Notes under the pieces: model-generated
The model's database searches: none
The model's input: the letters and a program-made list of their open reading frames with translations, nothing else
Told to the model about the DNA's origin: nothing
Part shown: one piece after another, positions 53,338-60,040 of the stretch
How the letters are laid out: every line of letters starts with the position of its first letter
Position numbering within the stretch: the first letter of the stretch is position 1
Source: Treponema primitia ZAS-1
GTDB taxonomy: Bacteria; Spirochaetota; Spirochaetia; Treponematales; Breznakiellaceae
DNA length: 64,000 nucleotides
Reading direction: 5' to 3'
Assembly: GCF_000297095.1 (NCBI RefSeq)
Contig: NZ_AEEA01000029.1
Location: forward strand, 1-64,000
Made by a program: the position numbers and the translations under genes

Positions 53338-54096
53338 CTAAACATCCTCAATAATAGGCGGGAGCTGATAGTTCCTGTCCTCACCGGAAAGGGGGTCCCG
53401 GAATGACAGGCCCTGGGCCTGTAATGCCAAGGGACGATCCGTGCTATCCGGCTCCGGCAGCCCCCCGTAAAGTGTGTCATTGAGGATGGGATATCCCAAC
53501 CATGCCAGGTGGCAGCGTATCTGGTGGCGGAATCCCCGGGCAATGCGCACCCTGAGACAGATGACTTTTTCGGTAGGATTCAATTCCAGAATCTCGGTTT
53601 TATAGAGGCTTCCCCTATCCAGGATAAACTCCGGATGTTTTTTTTTGGAAGAAGTATTTGGAAGGACGGGTCGTACCGCCCTTCTCCCGGGGCCATAGGA
53701 ACGGAAGCCGCTTTCAATGGCAAAAGGAACCGTTCTTGTAGCAATTTCCGGAAACCCTGCGGGGGGAAATCCCGGCAAAGGAGACTGGACTATGGGGCTT
53801 GTAAGGGCGCCGTATTCCTTGACGAGGGTCCCCTGCTCCTGTTGTTCTTCCAGGGCTTCCAAAGCTTCCTGGGTCCGGGCAATCAAGACCAGTCCCCGGG
53901 TTCCGTAATCAAGCCGGTGAAGGAGGCCCCCCTCCCACTCAAGCCTGCTGCGGGGACTACGGAGCTCCGGGTAGAGGCTTGCGCACCAGTCCAGGAGAGT
54001 ATCCCCTCCCCCGCCTTTAAGGGGCGCCGAGTGCATCAGGGGGGGTTTGTAGACCACTAGGAAGCCTTCGGCTTCGGCCAGTACCCAAGGAATCAC
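53338..54096 (-). CDS. RluA-family RNA pseudouridine synthase
   Basis: 252 residues. FLVVYKPPLMHSAP, the catalytic Asp motif LLHRLDYGTRGLVLIAR (HRLD-x-T-G variant), KEYGALTSPI and RGFRHQIRCHLAWLGYPILNDTLYGG place it in the RluA/RluD group. No S4 domain is present at the N-terminus, so it resembles RluA or RluE-like short forms. Target RNA cannot be read. Overlaps the lipoprotein gene upstream by 4 nt. Confidence 0.9.
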   Translation of the reverse strand: MIPWVLAEAEGFLVVYKPPLMHSAPLKGGGGDTLLDWCASLYPELRSPRSRLEWEGGLLHRLDYGTRGLVLIARTQEALEALEEQQEQGTLVKEYGALTSPIVQSPLPGFPPAGFPEIATRTVPFAIESGFRSYGPGRRAVRPVLPNTSSKKKHPEFILDRGSLYKTEILELNPTEKVICLRVRIARGFRHQIRCHLAWLGYPILNDTLYGGLPEPDSTDRPLALQAQGLSFRDPLSGEDRNYQLPPIIEDV

Positions 54097-54917
54097 CGAA
54101 AATCTTTTGTCAGGGAAAGGCCGCGTTCGGTAAACAGACCTTCCAGTTGATCAAAGGGAATGACTATTTCTATGAGGCCCATCACATAGGGGGCAATTTC
54201 ATAGGGATCCCATTGGAACCCCAGGCCTTGGGAATTTAAGAAGAAATCTTCCAGCTTATCCACCGAATTTTCAAAGAATCCCTGTTCGGACAGGGGAATC
54301 CAGTCCGGTATTTCCATTAGTTTACGGAGCGCAGCTTCCACCAGATCATTCAAGTCTGATTTTGTATCTTCCCGGAGGATATCATTGAGAGTAAGCTGCC
54401 GCTTTTCATCCAGACTAAAGACATAATAGTCCCTATTCCGCATACCATGGGCGCCGCCGGTATAATATTCCCACTCCCGGCTGATTACCGTTACCTTTGA
54501 AGTACCGGCGCTGAATTTAAAAGCTTCGTTGTAAAACCAGTTTAGCGCCTCCCTGGGCATATCAGGAATTCGTTCCGCCACAAGCCGCATTTCCCCGTAC
54601 ATTTTGTCGTAGCCGTAGAGCCGTTTATTGGCGTATTCGTCAGCATTTTGGCCCTCGTACAAAATATCAAGAATGAATCGTTTCCCCGATGCGGTGATAT
54701 CAAATAATGAAAGGGCAATATCCATTTTGGGACTGGTATCCGGCGCACCGGGATAGAGAAAAACAGTCCTCTGACTGTACAGGGGTATATAATCACGGGC
54801 TTCCCGACTTGAGCCGCCGGAAACCGCCGATCCGGTGCTTGTACAGGCCGCAGAAAACAGAGTCAAAAAGCAGAGAAGGGCCAGTTGGATGGTTCGTTGC
54901 AATTGTTTTGTTTTCAT
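54093..54917 (-). CDS. RsiV-like lipoprotein (DUF4163/DUF3298)
   Basis: 274 residues with a lipoprotein signal (LALLCFLTLFSAAC lipobox). The mature part has a DUF4163-like region (about 45-150) and a DUF3298-like region (about 155-270; WEYYTGGAHGMRNRDYYVFSLDEKRQLTLNDIL; then IEIVIPFDQLEGLF). RsiV of Bacillus binds lysozyme; here there is no sigma factor or transmembrane anti-sigma part, so it is a stand-alone relative. First gene of the operon ending with the MutY-like gene. Confidence 0.8.
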   Translation of the reverse strand: MKTKQLQRTIQLALLCFLTLFSAACTSTGSAVSGGSSREARDYIPLYSQRTVFLYPGAPDTSPKMDIALSLFDITASGKRFILDILYEGQNADEYANKRLYGYDKMYGEMRLVAERIPDMPREALNWFYNEAFKFSAGTSKVTVISREWEYYTGGAHGMRNRDYYVFSLDEKRQLTLNDILREDTKSDLNDLVEAALRKLMEIPDWIPLSEQGFFENSVDKLEDFFLNSQGLGFQWDPYEIAPYVMGLIEIVIPFDQLEGLFTERGLSLTKDFR

Positions 54918-54963
54918 AAACCAAAGTATTGAAGTGTTTATACCTTAGAGTCAAGGCAATATA

Positions 54964-54992
54964 TTGACAATACTGGGGAAATTTTATATATT
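54964..54992 (+). promoter_or_regulatory. tRNA-Glu promoter
   Basis: -35 TTGACA (54964-54969), 17-bp spacer, -10 TATATT (54987-54992): close to consensus, 24 bp before the mature tRNA end. Confidence 0.75.
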
Positions 54993-55016
54993 TCTGCTAC
55001 CCCTTGTGGGTGTCGT

Positions 55017-55088
55017 GTCTCCTTCGTCTAGTGGTTAGGACATCGGGTTTTCATCCCGACAACGGGGGTTCAATTCCCCCAGGAGATG
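55017..55088 (+). tRNA. tRNA-Glu (anticodon TTC)
   Basis: 72-nt cloverleaf with acceptor GTCTCCT/AGGAGAT (first pair G-T), anticodon stem TCGGG/CCCGA and loop TTTTCAT (anticodon TTC at 55050-55052), T-arm GGGGGTTCAATTCCCCC. Discriminator G; CCA is not encoded. Its last 18 nt are repeated at 55277-55294. Confidence 0.96.
55071..55088. repeat. Left copy of 18-bp direct repeat (attL-like), 3' end of tRNA-Glu
   Basis: CAATTCCCCCAGGAGATG, identical to 55277-55294. The left copy is the T-arm and acceptor 3' side of the tRNA gene. Confidence 0.75.
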
Positions 55089-55090
55089 GA

Positions 55091-55123
55091 ACAAAAGCCG
55101 ACCCTTAAGTCGGCTTTTGTTTT
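55091..55123 (+). terminator. Intrinsic terminator after tRNA-Glu
   Basis: ACAAAAGCCGAC (55091-55102), 6-nt loop, GTCGGCTTTTGT (55109-55120), then TTT. A perfect 12-bp stem directly after the tRNA. Confidence 0.85.
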
Positions 55124-55276
55124 GGAATTTTTGCGCCGCAAAAATTCCGTGGTAAAATGAACAGGGCTGGAAAGCCCTGTGGGGAATTGAAGCCTTTTCG
55201 CTGGAAAGCGTCCAGGGATGGACGCGGGCGAAAAGGCCGGCCTGGAGGCGGAGGGCAGGAGCCCGAAGCCGTAAGG

Positions 55277-55294
55277 CAATTCCCCCAGGAGATG
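55277..55294. repeat. Right copy of 18-bp direct repeat (attR-like)
   Basis: Identical to tRNA-Glu 3' end. Its last ATG (55292) is in frame with the HD-GYP gene. Confidence 0.75.
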
Positions 55295-55309
55295 TACTAC
55301 AGTATAATA

Positions 55310-56500
55310 ATGACTATCAGAATGGATGCCTTGGTTGGGGCCATTGCAGTTGCCCTGGACATTGTCGAAGGGGAACTGCTGGGGGCAAGTACCCACCACG
55401 GAAAGCGCATTGCCGCCCTTTGTTCCGCCATGGGACGGCATTTGGGGCTAAACGAAGACGACCTGGGCTCCCTGACCAGCTGCGCGCTGCTCCACGATAA
55501 CGCCCTTACGGAATATATTTTAGCCGAACGCGAAGGCCGGGAATCCAGCATGAAGCTCCACTGTGAGTTCGGCCAGCGGAATGCGGATACCCTGCAGTTC
55601 AAAACCAACATCGACGGCTTTATTCTCTATCACCACGAGCGGGCTAATGGCGACGGGCCCTACGGAAAAAGGGCGGGGGAATATCCCCTTGGGGCTGAGC
55701 TGATTGCGATTGCCGATTTTATCGATGTTTCCCATCACCTGCAAAGGGTAAGCCTGGATCAACTGCCCCAACTCCGGCAGGACATTGCCGCTAATACCGG
55801 AGTAATCCATACCCCCCTTGCCGCAGAGGCTATGCTGGCGGCGCTGGACGAAGCCATGCTTCTTTCCCTGGGGGATGACCGGATCCTGGACACTGCGGAC
55901 AGGCTGATCCCCCCCTGGACCATGGACATGGACAGCCAGGTAATTCTGAACCTTGCGGGCTTCGTCAGCCATATTATCGACTATAAATCCGCTTTTACAC
56001 GCCGCCATTCCGCGGGGATAGCCGACAAAGCCTGGAGCATGGGGCAATACTACGGCTATGACCATACCATGCTGTCGGAGCTGTACCTTGCCGCCAGTCT
56101 CCACGATATCGGCAAGCTGACTATTCCCACGCAGATCCTGGAAAAACCGGATAAACTGGACGACCATGAATTCAATATCATCAAAGGGCATGTACTCAAA
56201 ACCTATGAACTCCTTGGGGATATAGACGGGTTTGAACAGATCCGGAGCTGGGCCTCCAACCATCATGAAAAACTGGACGGTTCCGGGTACCCCTTTGGGA
56301 AAGGGGCGGATGAGCTTGATTTCAATTCCCGGCTCATGGCCTGTATCGATATATACCAGGCGGTAAGCGAAGCGCGGCCCTATCATCCCGAGCGGGATCA
56401 CAAAACCACCATGGAGATTCTCTATGATATGGCAGGAAAGGGTTATGTGGATGAAAAAATCGCGAAGGATATGGATAAAGCCTTAAGTATACGGACCTAG
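55310..56500 (+). CDS. Tandem HD-domain protein with C-terminal HD-GYP phosphodiesterase domain
   Basis: 396 residues from ATG 55310. The N-terminal half is a degenerate HD domain (STHHGKRIAALCSAMGRHLG; LLHDNALTEY; ILYHHERANGDGPYGKRAG). The C-terminal half is HD-GYP (FTRRHSAGIADKAWSMGQYYG, AASLHDIGKLTIPTQIL, KGHVLKTYELL, SNHHEKLDGSGYPFGKG), expected to hydrolyse cyclic-di-GMP or act as a hydrolase of related nucleotides. No sensor or transmembrane domain is present. ATGs at 55292 and 55322 are alternatives; an ORF from 55157 runs through the structured insert and is not credible. Without the insert the start would lie about 20 bp after the tRNA. Confidence 0.86.
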   Translation: MTIRMDALVGAIAVALDIVEGELLGASTHHGKRIAALCSAMGRHLGLNEDDLGSLTSCALLHDNALTEYILAEREGRESSMKLHCEFGQRNADTLQFKTNIDGFILYHHERANGDGPYGKRAGEYPLGAELIAIADFIDVSHHLQRVSLDQLPQLRQDIAANTGVIHTPLAAEAMLAALDEAMLLSLGDDRILDTADRLIPPWTMDMDSQVILNLAGFVSHIIDYKSAFTRRHSAGIADKAWSMGQYYGYDHTMLSELYLAASLHDIGKLTIPTQILEKPDKLDDHEFNIIKGHVLKTYELLGDIDGFEQIRSWASNHHEKLDGSGYPFGKGADELDFNSRLMACIDIYQAVSEARPYHPERDHKTTMEILYDMAGKGYVDEKIAKDMDKALSIRT

Positions 56501-56869
56501 TTAGCTTATGTCTGGGCGCAGGACCTCCGCTCCGTTGCGGTACACATAGCGGGGTACGGCGCCTTCGGCCATGTAGCAGTGGATCAGGACCCGGATGGTT
56601 TTTGGAAGACTCCCCACGGCGGCGGATTCCTGGAGGGAGAAGAGGGCGGTCTCCCCTGCCCGGCCGGATTTACGCAGGGCGGTGGCGGGGTTTAGTACGT
56701 CCAGATCCGCCGTTACCGAGAATATCACCGAAACCAGATCCGGTTCTTCCAGTTTATTGCGAACCAGGAGTTCGTCATAAAGGGCGGCCACCTGTTCCAC
56801 CATATCCTGGGGATCGTTTTTACACTGGGTTGCCCCCCTAAGGGCGAAAAGCCGCTTGTCCGCTGTCAT
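56501..56869 (-). CDS. aroH: Chorismate mutase, AroH type
   Basis: 122 residues from ATG 56869, which overlaps the upstream stop (ATGA) and gives the normal AroH length; the open frame continuing upstream to 57001 is not coding. LFALRGATQCKNDPQDMVEQVAALYDELLVRNKL, LVSVIFSVTADLDVLNPATALRKSG and VPRYVYRNGAEVLRPD match monofunctional Bacillus-type chorismate mutase (family: RGATT, ...FTxTxDL...FPA). It converts chorismate to prephenate. Substrate-binding Arg in RGAT and Arg of IRVLIHCY are present. Confidence 0.92.
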   Translation of the reverse strand: MTADKRLFALRGATQCKNDPQDMVEQVAALYDELLVRNKLEEPDLVSVIFSVTADLDVLNPATALRKSGRAGETALFSLQESAAVGSLPKTIRVLIHCYMAEGAVPRYVYRNGAEVLRPDIS

Positions 56870-57219
56870 GTTCTGTTTCCTCCCGCCGCCACTATGATAA
56901 ACGCCGCCAGGGTGGCTATGACGGCGCCGAATATTCCCAGGGCTATATATAATCCGGCGCCTCCCAGGAGGCGGTACTTTCTGTCGTGAACGATAATCCA
57001 TACATTCAGAATAATCCCATAAATCGAGCTTACCGCCAAGGAAAGCCCAAGGATAACCGATAGGCGGAGGAGCAATAGCTGGGTCCGGTCCATAAATTCC
57101 TGGGCAGTTCCGATACCGTAGAGGTATACCACCAATAGGCTGAGCAAAAAGAAAAAAAGAACCGCCCGTTTTACCAGGATCGCGATGAAAGGTTTTTTTA
57201 ACGGCCGGGAAGCAGGCAT
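56866..57219 (-). CDS. Small membrane protein of unknown function
   Basis: 117 residues with three probable transmembrane helices (about 16-36, 49-74, 85-112), a basic N-terminus and no recognised motif. Translationally coupled to the chorismate mutase gene downstream. Divergent from the gene at 57307. Function unknown. Confidence 0.65.
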   Translation of the reverse strand: MPASRPLKKPFIAILVKRAVLFFFLLSLLVVYLYGIGTAQEFMDRTQLLLLRLSVILGLSLAVSSIYGIILNVWIIVHDRKYRLLGGAGLYIALGIFGAVIATLAAFIIVAAGGNRT

Positions 57220-57257
57220 CCCTGGGATCTCCTCTGACGGATTGCTAGAAATCCGGG

Positions 57258-57285
57258 TTACATATTATCATATTAATACTATAAT
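57258..57285 (+). promoter_or_regulatory. Promoter of the SPFH-like gene
   Basis: -35 TTACAT (57258-57263), 16-bp spacer, -10 TATAAT (57280-57285), followed by the Shine-Dalgarno AGGAAGG and the ATG at 57307. Alternative -10 elements occur in the same AT-rich stretch. Confidence 0.5.
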
Positions 57286-57306
57286 ATAATATATCAGGAA
57301 GGTTCT

Positions 57307-58098
57307 ATGAAGAAAGTAGTTGGGTTATTGATAATACTTATTCTTGCCGGAGCGGCCTTTTTTTTCGGCTGGGCGCAGCTGCCGGTTCCACCAGGTTCCT
57401 ACGGAGTGATACGATCAAAAACCCATGGCGTTGATACCATTTTGATACGGGAGGGAGAATTCCGCTGGATCTGGTATAAACTTATTCCCACCAATACGGT
57501 TACCCTGGTTTTTACCCTGAACCCGGTTTCCAGGACTATTTCCGCCGATGGGAACCTGCCATCGGCGGAAACCTATGCGGCTGCGGCGGGGATTAACGCG
57601 GATTTTTCCTACGAGTTAGGGGCGCTTATTTCCTTTACCCTAAGGGCCGCTTCTCTACCATCCCTGGTACGCGAAAAAGGGCTTGACGGCCAGGAGAGTT
57701 TGGAGAACTATGAAAATGAACTGGCGGAAAAACTTGATTTCTTTGTCCTGGAGCGGCTTGAAGCCTATGCATTGGATCTAAAGTTTACCCAAGGCCCCGT
57801 AAAAACCGCCGCCGCTGCCCGGTTAGAAACGGAAATACTCCAGGCTTTTCCGGATATAGAGAATTTTTCCTGTACCGTTCAGAACATCAAGCTGCCCGAT
57901 CTTGCCCTCTACAATACGGCCCGGTCGATTTACGAGGAGTACCTTGATAAGCAGAAGGAGTTCCTTAAAACCGAAATGGCGGGTCAGGCGGAGCGGAGCG
58001 TCAATTCCCTGTTTCGTTTCGATGAACTGGAAAAGTATGGTGAATTGCTCACCAAATACCCGGTATTGCTCCAATATCTGGCTCTTCCCAGGCCCTGA
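57307..58098 (+). CDS. SPFH/Band-7-like membrane-anchored protein
   Basis: 263 residues. An N-terminal transmembrane anchor (about 4-24) is followed by VPPGSYGVIRSKTHGVDTILIREGEFRWIWYKLIPTN, typical of the first strands of SPFH (stomatin/prohibitin) domains, and FSYELGALISFTLRAASLP. The C-terminal part (about 135-250) is helical. Most likely periplasmic-facing and oligomeric; function unknown. Convergent or co-directional neighbours are the small OMP genes. Confidence 0.6.
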   Translation: MKKVVGLLIILILAGAAFFFGWAQLPVPPGSYGVIRSKTHGVDTILIREGEFRWIWYKLIPTNTVTLVFTLNPVSRTISADGNLPSAETYAAAAGINADFSYELGALISFTLRAASLPSLVREKGLDGQESLENYENELAEKLDFFVLERLEAYALDLKFTQGPVKTAAAARLETEILQAFPDIENFSCTVQNIKLPDLALYNTARSIYEEYLDKQKEFLKTEMAGQAERSVNSLFRFDELEKYGELLTKYPVLLQYLALPRP

Positions 58099-58165
58099 TG
58101 TTGTATTAATGCTGATGGTTTTAGTATAATATGTTCTATGCATATCTTGATTGAGAGGTTTATCC

Positions 58166-58816
58166 ATGACCGCAGCTCGGTTTAAAACTTTTTTCTTTTT
58201 GATACTCCTTGTGGTTTTGCTGTTTCCTTTGGCGGCTCAGGATTCGGAAGATGAAGGGGATGATGGCGATGAGGATGAAGGCGGAGGAGTTCAGCTCCCC
58301 ATAGATTCGGATTGGCCGGACACTATCCCTGAGGTATATTCCCGGGGCGATAAGATTTTCGGTATTTCCCTGGGCGCCCTGTTTCCTCTATTTTTTGTCG
58401 GAGAATCGGGTATCCTGTCCAACAATGTAAACATAGGCGGTACTCTTGCCCTTTCTTACAACTACTTTTTTAACAGCCATTTGTTTTTTGGGGGAGAATT
58501 GGGAGGTATGTTTGCTTCAACAAAGGGGGAAAATGTAATGTTTATTGTCCCCATGGGCCTGCGGATAGGCTATCAGTTTATCCTGGGGCACTTTGAAGCG
58601 CCCTTCGCCCTAATGGTTGGCATTGCCCCGCAAAAATATTTGGAAGAAGGTTATTTTGGGTTTTTTGCAAAACCCTCGGCATCCTTATTCTGGCGCTTTA
58701 ATTCCGACTGGTCATTTGGGCTGAACACCGCCTGGTGGTGGGTTCCTCAATGGGCGGATAGGTCTGTATATGGCAATTTCGTAGAACTTACCTTATCAGC
58801 ACGATATCATTTCTAA
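58166..58816 (+). CDS. Small outer-membrane beta-barrel protein (TP0733/OmpW-like)
   Basis: 216 residues from ATG 58166, chosen for GAGAGG 9 nt upstream; TTG 58151 is possible. Signal peptide (ends FPLAAQ), then an acidic run (DSEDEGDDGDEDEGGG), then about eight beta strands (KIFGISLGALFPLFFV; IGGTLALSYNYFF; FFGGELGGMFAS; GLRIGYQFIL; SVYGNFVELTLSARYHF) ending in Phe. This matches the small eight-strand barrels represented by T. pallidum TP0733. Role in OM physiology is not known. Confidence 0.78.
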   Translation: MTAARFKTFFFLILLVVLLFPLAAQDSEDEGDDGDEDEGGGVQLPIDSDWPDTIPEVYSRGDKIFGISLGALFPLFFVGESGILSNNVNIGGTLALSYNYFFNSHLFFGGELGGMFASTKGENVMFIVPMGLRIGYQFILGHFEAPFALMVGIAPQKYLEEGYFGFFAKPSASLFWRFNSDWSFGLNTAWWWVPQWADRSVYGNFVELTLSARYHF

Positions 58817-58822
58817 TACAGG

Positions 58823-60037
58823 ATGAGAAAAATGTTTGCATTGTATGATAAAATTAAACTTTTTGCACCCGCTGTTTTACTTCCTCTCCTGATTATAGCG
58901 GCGGGCTGCGCCCAGGATTCCATTTTTGATGATATATCCCATGAAGTACCGCCCACTAAGCCTTTCATTGTAGGGGGGCCTTCCAAAATAATCGAAGCGG
59001 GGGGGAAACTCTATGTTACCAACGGTAGAATCTTTGAATATGATTTGACCGGAAACGGACGTTGGAAAAGATCCACTTCCGGCCCCGGCGGAAAGGTCCA
59101 GGATTTGGCCGCCGATTCAGGTTTTCTCTATGCCCTGTCTATTATTGGTACCGGGCGCAATTTTCAGGTATGGCAAAAAGAAAAAGACGGCAGCGAATGG
59201 ACGCGGCTTACAGCGGCAACCGAGGCCGAAGGCTACACTGTGCAAAGTTTATTCGGCACCGAGGATCAGTTGTTTATGGGGGCATCCATAAGCAACGGCG
59301 GGGGAAATGACTACGCGATTTTATATAAAAAAGGCACCGAATTATACTTTTTAGAGAAAACAAATGGAATCCTCAGCGGAGCCGGAAAAATAGATGATGT
59401 CTACTATTTAGGAACCCTGGGAAGCGGAATCCATATGGTAAAGAAAGATCAATTAGATCCGTCCATCGCCACACCTGATGTTACAGCCGCAGTGTCAGTT
59501 CCCATGGATGCTATTCCCACAAGGATTGCCGGATTTTTACAGCCCACCGGCGCCGATTATATCATAGCCGCCAGCAGAAACGGTTATATTTTGTACGGCA
59601 CGAAGGACGGCTTTACGGTTCCCACAACATCATTGGGGGGAACCTTTACCGGCGCCCTAGCCTTGACCCCGGCGTATACCTATACGGGGAGTTCATCTGA
59701 ACCTGTTGCGGACACTATGCTGCTCCTTATAGGCATAGATGGAAGGAAAAGCTACTCCAACCATGGATATAAGGAAGTGGCATTTAATATATACTCCGGA
59801 GTTGTAGATGGGGAATACCCCAAAGAACCAGGAATTGGAGATCCTACCAGTATTGATAAAAACGGGAACTATGTTTCGACCCTCAAGAAATATCCGGTCA
59901 CATCAATGTATGCCTTGGAACATATCTCCGAAGCAGAGCCAAATCCTATCATGTTTGCTTCCACCCCGAAGGAAGGTCTCTATTCCTACCGGTATCGGTC
60001 TAACGGGGGAGGCTGGCAATGGAACCACGAAGAATAG
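58823..60037 (+). CDS. Exported lipoprotein with beta-propeller-like repeats
   Basis: 404 residues. Lipobox LLIIAAGC places the mature N-terminus at Cys 29. The mature protein has repeats of KLYVTNGRIFEYD, GFLYALSIIG, QLFMGASIS, YYLGTLGSGIHMV and YIIAASRNGYILYG, the spacing of blades in a propeller. It follows the barrel gene by 6 nt, so the two are probably co-transcribed and may act together at the outer membrane. No enzymatic motif is seen. Confidence 0.72.
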   Translation: MRKMFALYDKIKLFAPAVLLPLLIIAAGCAQDSIFDDISHEVPPTKPFIVGGPSKIIEAGGKLYVTNGRIFEYDLTGNGRWKRSTSGPGGKVQDLAADSGFLYALSIIGTGRNFQVWQKEKDGSEWTRLTAATEAEGYTVQSLFGTEDQLFMGASISNGGGNDYAILYKKGTELYFLEKTNGILSGAGKIDDVYYLGTLGSGIHMVKKDQLDPSIATPDVTAAVSVPMDAIPTRIAGFLQPTGADYIIAASRNGYILYGTKDGFTVPTTSLGGTFTGALALTPAYTYTGSSSEPVADTMLLLIGIDGRKSYSNHGYKEVAFNIYSGVVDGEYPKEPGIGDPTSIDKNGNYVSTLKKYPVTSMYALEHISEAEPNPIMFASTPKEGLYSYRYRSNGGGWQWNHEE

Positions 60038-60040
60038 GCG

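Larger units (their letters stand above)
55089..55294. mobile_element. 206-bp structured insert downstream of tRNA-Glu (satellite or integrated mini-element)
   Basis: Bounded by the 18-bp direct repeat. It contains no gene. In order it holds a 12-bp terminator hairpin with T run (55091-55123), an 11-bp hairpin GGAATTTTTGC/GCAAAAATTCC (55124-55148), an 8-bp hairpin ACAGGGCT/AGCCCTGT with GGAA loop (55161-55180), GCCTTTTCGC/GCGAAAAGGC (55192-55237) enclosing GCGTCC/GGACGC, and a 9-bp inverted repeat GGGGAATTG (55181-55189)/CAATTCCCC (55277-55285). This is the only gene-poor stretch over 300 bp together with its flanks. Confidence 0.5.

Noticed and set aside
55157..55309. Upstream extension of the HD-GYP reading frame through the structured insert
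   Set aside because: The frame happens to be open across hairpins and the duplicated tRNA end; the residues are Arg/Gly-rich and not HD-GYP-like.
56870..57001. N-terminal extension of the chorismate mutase ORF
   Set aside because: It overlaps the upstream membrane protein and lacks homology; the internal ATG at 56869 gives the normal length and an ATGA junction.
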